DNA of 64,000 nt from JBEVOS01 sp964563395. GTDB taxonomy: Bacteria; Pseudomonadota; Alphaproteobacteria; Caulobacterales; Aquidulcibacteraceae. Under the pieces are notes generated by a model. The model was not told the DNA's origin. It saw only the letters and a program-made list of their open reading frames with translations, and searched no databases. The stretch spans positions 159,009 through 223,008 of the forward strand of contig CAZLWK010000002.1 in the NCBI GenBank assembly GCA_964563395.1, in the 5' to 3' direction. The position numbers and the translations under genes were made by a program. Below are positions 8,251 to 17,072 of this stretch, in pieces (position 1 is the first letter of the stretch; every line of letters begins with the position of its first letter).

Positions 8251-8874
8251 TCATTGCGCGTTGAGCCGCACGATGGCTTCGGCCCGCGTGCGCACGCCCA
8301 GCGTACGATAGACGGCGGCGAGGTGAATCTTCACCGTGCCTTCCGCGATGCTCAAGGCGCGGGCGATCTCCTTGGAGGAGCGCCCCTTGCGCAATTCGGC
8401 GATCACGTCGCGCTGGCGCTGCGTGAACGCGCCTTGGCCGACGCGCGCCTCGCTTGGCTCTTGGCTGGGTTCGCGCCGACCCAACGATGAAGGCACATAG
8501 ATGCCGCCGGCGAGGATTAAGCGCAGCGCATCGGCCAATTGCACGTTCGACAGGGATTTCGGCAGATAGCCGCGCACGCCCGCGCTCAGCGCCGCGAGAA
8601 TATCGGCGCGCTCCTCCCACGCCGAAACAACGGCGATCTTCGCATCGGGAAAGCCATCGACGAGAGCGGAAAGACTTTCGGCGCCGTCCATGCCCGGCAT
8701 GCGCAAATCGACAAGGATGAGCGCGACGCCGGGACGATCGGTCAATTGATCCATCGCCGCATCAAGCGTGCTCGCTTCCAGCACCTCATCGGCGCCGAGC
8801 GCGTCCTTCAACAAGAGGCTCAAACCGTCGCGGAACAATTCATGATCGTCGGCGACTAGAGCGATCAGCGCCAT
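8251..8874 (-). CDS. NarL/FixJ-family response regulator with LuxR-type DNA-binding domain
   Basis: The 207-residue product has an N-terminal receiver domain (Asp pair 9-10, phospho-acceptor Asp56 in LVDLRMPG) and a C-terminal LuxR helix-turn-helix (about 140-205, with GRSSKEIARALSIAEGTVKIHL). It is a cytoplasmic two-component transcription factor. No kinase is adjacent. Its stop codon (8251-8253) touches the stop of the convergent receiver-only gene. The pairing of two orphan regulators tail to tail may be meaningful, since the single-domain protein could compete for the same kinase, but that is inference. Confidence 0.9.
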   Translation of the reverse strand: MALIALVADDHELFRDGLSLLLKDALGADEVLEASTLDAAMDQLTDRPGVALILVDLRMPGMDGAESLSALVDGFPDAKIAVVSAWEERADILAALSAGVRGYLPKSLSNVQLADALRLILAGGIYVPSSLGRREPSQEPSEARVGQGAFTQRQRDVIAELRKGRSSKEIARALSIAEGTVKIHLAAVYRTLGVRTRAEAIVRLNAQ

Positions 8875-8949
8875 GGAGACCTTCCAGCCGCGTAATCATG
8901 GGCGCAGCCGAGACGGGCGCCAACCCCAATCACGCGATTGGAATAGAAC

Positions 8950-10332
8950 TTAAGGCGTAAGACCCGTCGCCGCGCTCGCCGCGCCCATCGCCGCATTGGC
9001 CACGGTCACGCCGGATTCATGCGCACGCCGCTCGCGCAGCGTGTCGATGCGCGTGCGCTCAGCCTCGAATAGAGCCAGTTCATGGCCGGTGAGATTGCGG
9101 CCGGTGGCGACGCGCAAACTGATCGGGTTGATGTTCTGACCGTTGCGCATGACCTCGTAATGCAGGTGCGGCCCGGTTGAGCGGCCGGTGGTGCCGACAT
9201 AGCCGATGATTTGGCCTTGCCGCACGCGCGCGCCGGCGCGCACGCCGCGGCCATAGCGGCTCATATGGGCGTAGGCCGTTTCATAACCGTTGGCGTGACG
9301 GATGCGCACATAATTGCCGTACGAGCCGAACCAGCCCGAGCGAACCACCGTGCCGTCCCCCGCCGCCATGATCGGCGTGCCGGTGGCGGCGCGGAAATCG
9401 ACGCCGCGATGCATGCGCGAATAGCCGAGGATCGGGTGCATGCGCATCCCATAGCCGGAAGAAAGGCGTGCGCCGTTCACCGGCGTCTTCATCAGGAAGC
9501 GGCGCGCGCTCTTGCCTTGCGCGTCGTACCAATCGGCGCGTTCGTCGCCCGGAGGGCGGAACCGATAGAATTGGCGGGGACCGCCGCGCGCTTCCAAGGA
9601 GACGAAAAGCAAATCGCCGGTGCGGACGGTATTGCCTTCATCGTCATAGAAGCGCTCGAAGACGAGCTCGAACTTATCGCCAGGTCTCACGTCGCGCTGA
9701 AAGTCGACGTCGTACGAAAACGCATCGGCGAGCGCGCTGATTTCGCGATCGGTGGCGCCGAGGCGCAGCGCGCTCTCATAAAGACTTGTGTTCACCGGCG
9801 CGGCGATGCGCGCGATCTCGAAGGTGAGCGGCATCAGCACTTCGCGCGCGGCGAAGGCGCCGCCCGAGGTGCGGTTCGCGGTGATGGAGGCGCCGGGCTC
9901 GGAGCGGAACGAAAGACCGGTCAGGCGCGCACGGCCCTCCTCGGGTCCGTCCAACACCACTTTGATGGTCTGGCCCGGGCGCAGCGCGCGCGGGTTAAAC
10001 ACCTCCTGCATGGAGGCGAGGACGGCATGCGCATCGCGCGGATCGGCGCCGGCGCGGACCAGGAGGCCGGCGAACGTCTCGCCGCGCGCGACCGTCACCT
10101 CGCACGCGCGTTGGGCCTTGTAGACTTCGGCGAAGGCCAATTCCTCAGCGCGGCGCGCGGCGGCGTCGCGGAGCGCAAGCGCGCGCGCGACCTGCTCGCT
10201 GCGCGGCCCCTCCCCGCCCATCAGCCCTTGCGCGCCGGCGAAGGCCAAGCCTCCGCCGGAAACGACGAGCAGAGCAGCCACGGCGGCCACGCCGAGCCAG
10301 ATCCGGCCAGTCTCCATGCTCTCGACCTTCAT
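8950..10332 (-). CDS. M23-family peptidoglycan endopeptidase (membrane-anchored, LytM/MepM-like)
   Basis: The 460-residue product starts with a membrane anchor or signal segment (about 12-32, LGVAAVAALLVVSGGGLAF). A long middle part follows, with a LysM/OapA-like region (ARGETFAGLLVRAGADP). The C-terminal Peptidase_M23 domain carries MHRGVDF (zinc His and Asp), GSYGNYVRIRH, YAHMSRYG and GPHLHYEV. Such enzymes cut peptide cross-links in peptidoglycan during growth or division on the periplasmic side. All zinc ligands are present, so it should be active rather than an EnvC-type activator. AGGGG lies about 8 bases before the ATG at 10332. It is divergent from hldE. Confidence 0.9.
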   Translation of the reverse strand: MKVESMETGRIWLGVAAVAALLVVSGGGLAFAGAQGLMGGEGPRSEQVARALALRDAAARRAEELAFAEVYKAQRACEVTVARGETFAGLLVRAGADPRDAHAVLASMQEVFNPRALRPGQTIKVVLDGPEEGRARLTGLSFRSEPGASITANRTSGGAFAAREVLMPLTFEIARIAAPVNTSLYESALRLGATDREISALADAFSYDVDFQRDVRPGDKFELVFERFYDDEGNTVRTGDLLFVSLEARGGPRQFYRFRPPGDERADWYDAQGKSARRFLMKTPVNGARLSSGYGMRMHPILGYSRMHRGVDFRAATGTPIMAAGDGTVVRSGWFGSYGNYVRIRHANGYETAYAHMSRYGRGVRAGARVRQGQIIGYVGTTGRSTGPHLHYEVMRNGQNINPISLRVATGRNLTGHELALFEAERTRIDTLRERRAHESGVTVANAAMGAASAATGLTP

Positions 10333-10627
10333 CCACGTCCCCTTCTAGGAACGTCGCACGCAGCACGAGCACGCCCGCCCCTGGCGGGCCCGAACGGCGC
10401 CGCCAGTAGGAGTGCGCGGTGCAATACGCGCGCCAATACCGCCCCAAAACACGCCGCGAGAAACGCCTGCGGGGCGAAAACTGGGGACAATAGGGTCGTC
10501 CCAGAGCGTGTGAGTCAAGCACGCTCGCAGTTAAGGCGTCGTGTAGGCGCAGCCTTCGCCGCTTAAAAAAGCGGTCATGGGCAGGACGGGGGCGGCTGCT
10601 ATAAGGCGGACGTTTCTTGGAGCGCGC
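10333..10627. promoter_or_regulatory. Divergent intergenic region between the M23 peptidase gene and hldE
   Basis: It must contain promoters in both directions. Visible structure includes an inverted repeat GAGCGTG (10504-10510) / CACGCTC (10520-10526) whose loop holds GAGTC, a GANTC methylation site of the CcrM type. There is also a perfect short palindrome CCGCTT-AAAA-AAGCGG (10559-10574) and a TATAAG hexamer (10600-10605), 23 bases before the hldE start, that could be a -10 element. None has been tested; these are sequence patterns only. Confidence 0.4.
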
Positions 10628-12079
10628 ATGTCCGACGCCTCGATCTTGTCCCGCCTGGCCGGCGCCCGGGTCGCCGTGATCGGCGACATCATGCTGGACA
10701 CGCATGTGGTGGGCCAGGCGAGCCGCATCTCGGACGAGGCGCCGGTGCCCGTCCTCCTGGTCCAATCGGAACGCCAGGCGCTGGGCGGGGCGGCCAATGT
10801 GGCGGCCAATATCGCGGCCCTGGGCGGGCGCGCCGCGCTCGTCGGCTTCATCGGCGCGGACGCGGCGGGTGAGGATTTGCGCGCGGCGCTGGCCGGCCAT
10901 GCGGGGATCGCGCCCGCGCTGATCGTCACGCCGCACCGCCCCACCATCACCAAGACGCGCTTTCTCAGCGGACAGCACCAGCTCGTGCGCGTGGACCGGG
11001 AGCGGATCGAGAGAACGCCGGCCGATGAGGAGGCGGCGCTCATCGCCGCCATGGAGACCGCCATCGCCGGCAGCGAGGTCGTCGTCCTGTCCGATTACGG
11101 CAAGGGCGTCTTGAGCGACGCGGTGCTCGAGGCCGCGTTCGCGGCGGCCGCCAAGGCCGGCGTTCCGGCCATCGTCGATCCCAAGCGCACTGATTTCGCG
11201 GCCTATCGCGGCGCGGCCTACATCACCCCCAATCGCAAGGAATTGCGCCTCGCCGTCGGCCTGCCGGTGGAGAGCGACGCGGAGGCCGAAGCCGCCGCCG
11301 CCGCCGCCATCGCCGCCAGCGGCGCGGCGATCCTGCTGACGCGTTCCGAAAAGGGGATGTCGCTCTATCGCGCCGGCCAAGCCGCGGCCGCGCTGCCGGC
11401 GGAGGCGCGCGAGGTGTTCGACGTGTCCGGCGCGGGGGACACGGTGGTGGCCGGCCTCGCCCTCGGCCTCGCCGCCGGCTTGCCCCCGGAACAGGCCATG
11501 CGCATCGCCAACGCCGCCGCCGCCGTGGTGGTGGGCAAGATCGGCACCGCCATCGTCTCGCCGCCCGAACTCGCCGCCGCGCTCAAGATCGGCGGGCGCG
11601 ACGCCCCGGCGCGCGACGCGCCCGCGCCGCTCGACAGCGCCCGGGCGATGCGCGAGCGCTGGCGAAGCGAAGGGCTCGTCGTCGGCTTCACGAATGGCTG
11701 CTTCGATCTCGTCCATGCGGGCCACGTCTCGCTGATCGCCCAGGCGGCCGGCGCGTGCGATCGGCTGATCGTGGGATTGAACAGCGACGCTTCGGTCAGC
11801 CGTCTGAAAGGACCGACGCGGCCGGTGCAGCCGCTCGCCGCCCGCGCGGCGGTGATGAACGGGCTCAAGGGCGTCGATCTCGTCGTCGCCTTCGAGGAGG
11901 ACACGCCCCTGGCGCTGATCGAGGCGCTGAAGCCGGACGTGCTGATCAAGGGCGCGGATTATCGCGAGGACCAAGTGGTCGGCGGCGAGCTTGTAAAGAG
12001 CTGGGGCGGGCGGATCGTGCTCGCGGACCTGACGCCCGGCCAATCCACAACGAGCCTCGTGCAAAAAGCCAAGATCTGA
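10628..12079 (+). CDS. hldE: Bifunctional heptose-7-phosphate kinase / heptose-1-phosphate adenylyltransferase
   Basis: The 483-residue product fuses a PfkB-type kinase (about 1-315; GGAANVAANIAALGG near the start and DVSGAGDT at about 265) with a nucleotidyltransferase (about 335-483; FTNGCFDLVHAGH at about 353-365, then GADYREDQVVG). HldE makes ADP-D-glycero-beta-D-manno-heptose precursors for the lipopolysaccharide inner core, acting before and after the GmhB phosphatase step. Both catalytic motif sets are intact and the length matches the family. I used the ATG at 10628 (MSDAS), because the residues encoded upstream have no family counterpart. gmhA, gmhB and hldD are not in the window. 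Confidence 0.95.
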   Translation: MSDASILSRLAGARVAVIGDIMLDTHVVGQASRISDEAPVPVLLVQSERQALGGAANVAANIAALGGRAALVGFIGADAAGEDLRAALAGHAGIAPALIVTPHRPTITKTRFLSGQHQLVRVDRERIERTPADEEAALIAAMETAIAGSEVVVLSDYGKGVLSDAVLEAAFAAAAKAGVPAIVDPKRTDFAAYRGAAYITPNRKELRLAVGLPVESDAEAEAAAAAAIAASGAAILLTRSEKGMSLYRAGQAAAALPAEAREVFDVSGAGDTVVAGLALGLAAGLPPEQAMRIANAAAAVVVGKIGTAIVSPPELAAALKIGGRDAPARDAPAPLDSARAMRERWRSEGLVVGFTNGCFDLVHAGHVSLIAQAAGACDRLIVGLNSDASVSRLKGPTRPVQPLAARAAVMNGLKGVDLVVAFEEDTPLALIEALKPDVLIKGADYREDQVVGGELVKSWGGRIVLADLTPGQSTTSLVQKAKI

Positions 12080-12146
12080 GGCGTTTCAGGCTGACGCAGC
12101 GTGAATTGCGGCGAATATTGGACAAAGTGACGCAGAAGGTTCAGTC

Positions 12147-12207
12147 TCCTCCCTGAGGCCCAAAGAGAACTGCTCGAAACGAAGCGGTCCGCGGCCTCAG
12201 GGGAGGA
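12147..12207 (+). promoter_or_regulatory. Inverted repeat that would sequester the Shine-Dalgarno of the TonB receptor gene
   Basis: The left arm at 12147-12160 (TCCTCCCTGAGGCC) pairs with the right arm at 12193-12207 (GGCCTCAGGGGAGGA), 14 base pairs with a single bulged G. The right arm contains the GGGAGGA Shine-Dalgarno, which ends 5 bases before the ATG at 12213. The 32-base loop holds a smaller imperfect stem around GCTCG/CGAAGC. In mRNA this hairpin would block ribosome access, so it looks like a translational control element that needs opening by a protein, sRNA or ligand. It does not match a riboswitch class I know. Confidence 0.55.
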
Positions 12208-12212
12208 AGCAC

Positions 12213-14903
12213 ATGCATGACCGCTATGCGGCGCGTACCAGTTTTGGCGCGCTCATCATCGCTGCTTTGTTGGCGCCGACGGCTTTCGCGCAAGACACGG
12301 TGGGCGACATCGTCGTCACCGCCCAGAAACGCGAGGAAAGCATCAATGACGTCGGCATGTCGATCCAGGCCGCCACGGGCGACCAGCTTCTGCAATTAGG
12401 GATCACCGAAACATCCCAGCTCGATCGCATCGTGCCGGGCTTCTCCGCCACGCAGACCTATTACGGCACGCCGGTCTATACGATCCGCGGCGTCGGCTTC
12501 TTCGACACCTCGCTCGCCGGCAGCCCGACCGTCTCGGTCTATGTCGATGAAGTGCCCATTCCCTATTCGATCATGTCGACGGTCGCCGGCATCGATCCGC
12601 AACGCGTCGAAGTGCTGAAAGGCCCGCAAGGCACGCTGTTCGGCGGCAATGCGACGGGCGGGGCGATCAATTACATCGCCGCCAAACCGACGGACGCGTT
12701 CAGCGCCGGTGTCGATTTCAGCTTCGGCCGTTTTGAAACCGCCGATCTCTCCGGCTTCATCAGTGGGCCGATTTCCGAGACGCTGCGCTATCGCCTCTCG
12801 GGCCGCGTGCTCACCAGCGATCCCTGGCAATACATGTACGCGCACGGCGATGACAGCACGCTGCCCGTCGATCAGCGGCCAGGCTACGCCGAATGGGGCG
12901 CCAAGGAATTGTTCCAAGGGCGTGCGCAATTGGAATGGGACGTGACGCCCGGCCTCACCGCCAATCTTTCGGTGAGCGGCTTCATCGACAACAGCGAAAA
13001 CCAGATGCCGCACCTGTTCGGTATCGCCCCGCTGTCGCCGACATCCGTGGTCGATCCGCGTCTGGGCGTCTTCCCCTTCAATCAATTCGGATTCCAAGGC
13101 TCAGGCTCGCATTATCCGTTCGCGCCGGAAGACGCGCGCGCCGCCAATTGGAGCAATTGCGTCAACGATTCGCCGTTCAATCCGCCGATCGGGCTCGATT
13201 TCTACGCGCCGGGCGAAAAGCCGCTCAGCGCCACCGATTGCGAACCGGCCGCGCGTGACAACGATCTCATCGTCGCCTCGCTTCGCGTCGATTGGGAGAT
13301 GGGCAATGGCATGACGCTGACCTCGCTCAGCTCGTACCAGGAATTCAATCGCAACGAATATATCGAGGGCGACGGCACGGTTCTGCAGGATTACGAGAAC
13401 AATCAGCAGGGCTTTATCGAAGTACTCTATCAAGAGCTGCGCCTCGCGGGCACGTTCCCCGGCGATCGCGGCTCGTGGGTCGTCGGCGCCAATTATGAGA
13501 AGGACGAAACGCGCGACCGCTTCCTGCAGACCTATGGCGGCTCCACCGCGAATCCGACGGCGCTGCCGGGCGCCGTGCTCTGCCTGGCGGGCTTCGATTG
13601 CACCGGCGTAGACCTCACCGGCGTGCCCGATTTCTACGCCATTCCGCTGGGCCCGACCGCGCCGACCAACAATCAGACCACGGAAATCGCGGCGATCTTC
13701 GCCAGCGGCGATTATCCGATCTTCGAGGACCTCACGCTGCAACTCGGCGTGCGCTACACCGACACGTCGAAGGAATATCTCGGCTGCGGCTTCGATGGCG
13801 GCGACGGCTCGTGGGCGCAAGTGTCGCAAGGCATTCAGAACCTCTTGCAGGTGCTGACCGGGCGCATCGGCATCGGCGATTATCTGCAGCCGGGCGCCGT
13901 GCCCGGTGGCAACGGCATCAATGTCGGTGCGGGCAATTGCGCGACGACCGGTCCGGGCCCGGATTTCCATCCGATCGCCTCGGGCTTCACCGATACGCTC
14001 GAGGAAGACAACGTCTCCTGGCGGGCGGGTCTCAATTGGACGCCGACCGACGATCTCCTGATCTACGGAAACGTCTCCAAGGGCTTCAAGATCGGCGCTT
14101 ATCCGACGGTCGCCTCGTCCGCCGGCTCGCAATTGCAGCCGGCCGTGCAGGAGGAATTGCTGGCCTATGAAATCGGCTTCAAGGCCTCGATGCTTGAAGA
14201 TCGGCTGCAGCTAAACGGCGCGATCTTCTATTACGATTACACCGACAAGCAGCTGCTCGGCGCGATTCAGGATCCTGTATTCGGCCCATTGCCGGCGCTG
14301 GTGAACATCCCGAACAGCCACGTTCAGGGCTTCGAGCTCAACGCCGTCTGGCTGCCGATCGACGGCCTGCGCGTCGCGCCGGTCGTCAGCTTCAGCGAAA
14401 GCCGGATCGACGAGTGCGAGGACGAGCCGATCGTTCCAGCCGGCCAGGCCGGCTGCAATCCGAACGGCCATTTCTTCAATTTCGGCGCGTTCACGGAAAA
14501 TCCGGCCGGTCCGATCGACCTCAACGGTCAATCCTTCCCGGTATCGCCGGAATGGCAGGCCTCGCTGGACGTTCAATACGATTGGCAGCTGAACGAGCGC
14601 ACCAGCGCCTATGTCGGCTTCAACGTGAACTACCATTCGGCGACGCCGGGCTTCTTCGAGAACCCCGCGCCCTATCCCAGCGCGCAAAATTCCTATCCCA
14701 ACGACGTGCTGCAGATCGACGATTACACGCTGCTCGATATTCGGGCGGGCGTGGAATTGGAGAATTGGCGCGTGCAGCTGTGGGGCCGCAACGTGACGGA
14801 CGAGTATTATTGGCACTCGGCCGCGCACGTGAACGACGTGCTCTATCGCTATACTGGCATGCCCGCGACCTATGGCGTCACGGTCAGCTACCGGTACAAT
14901 TAA
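12213..14903 (+). CDS. TonB-dependent outer-membrane receptor
   Basis: The 896-residue product has a signal peptide (ending PTAFA, about residue 25), then a plug domain opening with DTVGDIVVTAQKREESINDV and containing VEVLKGPQGTLFGGNATGGA. A large 22-strand-type barrel follows, ending YGVTVSYRYN. Such receptors import siderophores, sugars, vitamins or other bulky molecules across the outer membrane, powered by TonB-ExbBD. The substrate cannot be told from the sequence, and no transport or degradation genes flank it. Expression may be controlled by the inverted repeat over its Shine-Dalgarno (12147-12207). A terminator follows at 14939-14970, so it is probably a single-gene transcript. Confidence 0.93.
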   Translation: MHDRYAARTSFGALIIAALLAPTAFAQDTVGDIVVTAQKREESINDVGMSIQAATGDQLLQLGITETSQLDRIVPGFSATQTYYGTPVYTIRGVGFFDTSLAGSPTVSVYVDEVPIPYSIMSTVAGIDPQRVEVLKGPQGTLFGGNATGGAINYIAAKPTDAFSAGVDFSFGRFETADLSGFISGPISETLRYRLSGRVLTSDPWQYMYAHGDDSTLPVDQRPGYAEWGAKELFQGRAQLEWDVTPGLTANLSVSGFIDNSENQMPHLFGIAPLSPTSVVDPRLGVFPFNQFGFQGSGSHYPFAPEDARAANWSNCVNDSPFNPPIGLDFYAPGEKPLSATDCEPAARDNDLIVASLRVDWEMGNGMTLTSLSSYQEFNRNEYIEGDGTVLQDYENNQQGFIEVLYQELRLAGTFPGDRGSWVVGANYEKDETRDRFLQTYGGSTANPTALPGAVLCLAGFDCTGVDLTGVPDFYAIPLGPTAPTNNQTTEIAAIFASGDYPIFEDLTLQLGVRYTDTSKEYLGCGFDGGDGSWAQVSQGIQNLLQVLTGRIGIGDYLQPGAVPGGNGINVGAGNCATTGPGPDFHPIASGFTDTLEEDNVSWRAGLNWTPTDDLLIYGNVSKGFKIGAYPTVASSAGSQLQPAVQEELLAYEIGFKASMLEDRLQLNGAIFYYDYTDKQLLGAIQDPVFGPLPALVNIPNSHVQGFELNAVWLPIDGLRVAPVVSFSESRIDECEDEPIVPAGQAGCNPNGHFFNFGAFTENPAGPIDLNGQSFPVSPEWQASLDVQYDWQLNERTSAYVGFNVNYHSATPGFFENPAPYPSAQNSYPNDVLQIDDYTLLDIRAGVELENWRVQLWGRNVTDEYYWHSAAHVNDVLYRYTGMPATYGVTVSYRYN

Positions 14904-14938
14904 CCTTCAAGACACCGAACCGCCCTTGCGGGGGCGGA

Positions 14939-14970
14939 CGGCCTCGGCGAAAGCCGGGGCCGTTTTCGTT
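14939..14970 (+). terminator. Rho-independent terminator after the TonB receptor
   Basis: The stem CGGCCTCGGC (14939-14948), GAAA tetraloop and GCCGGGGCCG (14953-14962) pair over 10 positions with one G-T wobble. TTTTCGTT follows. Position and shape fit an intrinsic terminator ending the receptor transcript. Confidence 0.85.
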
Positions 14971-15022
14971 AACCGCTCAGTATTTATAGTCCGAATGAGC
15001 ATAATGTGTTAGACGGAGCGTG

Positions 15023-17026
15023 ATGCCTCCCGCCCTGCCCTTCGCCTCGCTCTATGCGCACGGCTTCGCGCGTATCGCCGCGGTCGCGCCGCGCGTGCGC
15101 CCGGCCGCGCCCGGCGCCAACGCCGCCGAAATCATCCGCTTCGCCCATGAAGCGACGGCGCACCATGCCGCCATCCTTTTGACGCCCGAACTCTCGCTCA
15201 CCGGCTATACGATCGACGATCTCCTTCAGCAGGACGCGCTTTTGGACGGCGCCGAAGCGGCGATCGCGCGGATCGCGGCGGAGACGAAGGCGCTGTTTCC
15301 GTTCGTCATCGTCGGCGCGCCGCTGCGCCTCGACGGGGCGCTCTATAATTGCGCCTTGGTGCTGCGGCATGGCCGCGTCCTGGGCGTGATTCCCAAGAGC
15401 TTCCTGCCGAATTATCGCGAATTTTACGAAAAGCGCCATTTCGCGGCGGCGTGCGACACCGGCGCGCGGATGATCCAGATCGCGGGCCAGACGGCGCCCT
15501 TCGGCGCCGATCTCGTGTTCGCGGCGAGCGATGCGCCCGATCTCACGTTCCATGTCGAGATCTGCGAGGATTTGTGGGCGCCGACGCCGCCTTCGACGAT
15601 GGGCGCGCTCGCGGGCGCCAATGTGCTGCTGAATCTTTCGGCGTCGAACATCACCATCGGCAAGGCCGAGGACCGCGCGACCTTGTGCGACGCGCAAAGC
15701 CGGCGCTGCAGCGCGGCCTATGTGCTCGCCGCCGCGGGCGTGGGCGAAAGCACCAACGATCTGGCCTGGGACGGCCAGGTGATCGCCTACGAACTCGGCG
15801 ACAAGCTGGCCGAGGCGGAGCGCTTTTCGCGCGATCCGAAGCTTCTGATCGCGGACATCGATTTGGGCCGCATCGCGCAGGAGCGGCGCCGGCTGTCCAA
15901 TTTCCGCGACGCTGCCGGACGCGCGCGCGAAACGCTAAAGGATTTTCGCCGCATCGTTTTCGATCTTGAGCCGCCGCGCGGGGCGGTTCCGTTGATGCGC
16001 CAGATCGCGCGTTTTCCGTTCGTGCCGGACGATCCGGAAAGGCTCGATCGCGATTGCTTCGAAGCCTACAACATCCAGGTCGCGGGCCTCGCCAAGCGCA
16101 TCGAATCGACGGGCGCCAAGCGCGTCGTGATCGGCGTGTCGGGCGGATTGGATTCCACGCATGCGCTGATCGTCATCGCGCGCGCCTTCGATCTGCTTGG
16201 ACTGCCGCGCGCGAACATTATCGGCGTGACAATGCCCGGCTTCGCCACCAGCGAGGCGACCAAGGAAAGCGCCTGGGCGCTGATGAAGGCGCTGGGCGTG
16301 GATGCGCGCGAGATTTCGATTTTGCCGCTCGCTCAGCAAATGCTGAAGGATATCGGCCACCCCGCGGCCGATGGCGCGGCGCTCTATGACGTCACGTTCG
16401 AGAACGTGCAGGCGGGCTTGCGCACGGACATTCTGTTCCGCCTTGCGAACAAGGAAGGCGGCTTCGTCGTCGGCACGGGCGATCTCTCCGAACTCGCGCT
16501 CGGCTGGTGCACCTATGGCGTGGGCGATCACATGTCGCATTACGGCGTGAATGCCGGCGCGCCGAAAACGCTGATCCAGCATCTCATCCGCTGGGTGATC
16601 GCGGCGAAGCTGTTCGATGACGATGTCGGCGCGACATTGCGGCGCGTTCTTGAGACGGAAATCAGCCCCGAACTGGTGCCAGGCGACGCGCCGCAGAGCA
16701 CGCAGGCGATCATCGGCCCCTACCCGTTGCAGGATTTCAATCTCTATTGGATCACGCGCTTCGGCATGAAGCCGAGCAAGGTGCTCTTTCTTGCCTGGAG
16801 CGCCTGGGGCGGCGCCTACACGTACGAGGAAGTGCGCCATTGGCTGGGCGTCTTCCTCACGCGGTTCTTCGGGCAAAGCCAATTCAAGCGCAGCGCCATA
16901 CCCAATGGGCCAAAGCTGGTTTCCGGCGGCGCCTTGAGCCCGCGCGGCGATTGGCGCGCGCCCAGCGACGCGGGCGCCGCCCTTTGGCTCGACGAACTGG
17001 CCGCGAACACGCCGGAAAAGCTGTAG
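15023..17026 (+). CDS. nadE: Glutamine-dependent NAD+ synthase
   Basis: The 667-residue product has an N-terminal nitrilase-type amidase domain (about 10-290) with catalytic Glu56 (TPELSLTGY), Lys125 (IPKSFLPNY) and Cys181 (EICEDLW). A C-terminal NAD synthetase domain carries the ATP-pyrophosphatase loop SGGLDST at about 372-378. The amidase releases ammonia from glutamine and the synthetase uses it with ATP to convert deamido-NAD to NAD+. Length and domain order match the two-domain glutamine-dependent class. GTG at 15020 and ATG at 15023 are adjacent; I chose ATG because GGAG (15015-15018) would be too close to the GTG. Confidence 0.95.
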   Translation: MPPALPFASLYAHGFARIAAVAPRVRPAAPGANAAEIIRFAHEATAHHAAILLTPELSLTGYTIDDLLQQDALLDGAEAAIARIAAETKALFPFVIVGAPLRLDGALYNCALVLRHGRVLGVIPKSFLPNYREFYEKRHFAAACDTGARMIQIAGQTAPFGADLVFAASDAPDLTFHVEICEDLWAPTPPSTMGALAGANVLLNLSASNITIGKAEDRATLCDAQSRRCSAAYVLAAAGVGESTNDLAWDGQVIAYELGDKLAEAERFSRDPKLLIADIDLGRIAQERRRLSNFRDAAGRARETLKDFRRIVFDLEPPRGAVPLMRQIARFPFVPDDPERLDRDCFEAYNIQVAGLAKRIESTGAKRVVIGVSGGLDSTHALIVIARAFDLLGLPRANIIGVTMPGFATSEATKESAWALMKALGVDAREISILPLAQQMLKDIGHPAADGAALYDVTFENVQAGLRTDILFRLANKEGGFVVGTGDLSELALGWCTYGVGDHMSHYGVNAGAPKTLIQHLIRWVIAAKLFDDDVGATLRRVLETEISPELVPGDAPQSTQAIIGPYPLQDFNLYWITRFGMKPSKVLFLAWSAWGGAYTYEEVRHWLGVFLTRFFGQSQFKRSAIPNGPKLVSGGALSPRGDWRAPSDAGAALWLDELAANTPEKL

Positions 17027-17072
17027 GCCGCGCGCCTTGATTTCAACGCACAAAGAGGCTCAAAGCCGGCCG

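Noticed and set aside
10145..12064. A 639-residue minus-strand open frame opposite hldE
   Set aside because: It is antisense to clear hldE coding sequence, has no family motifs, and is a product of high GC. The plus-strand frame has all catalytic motifs.
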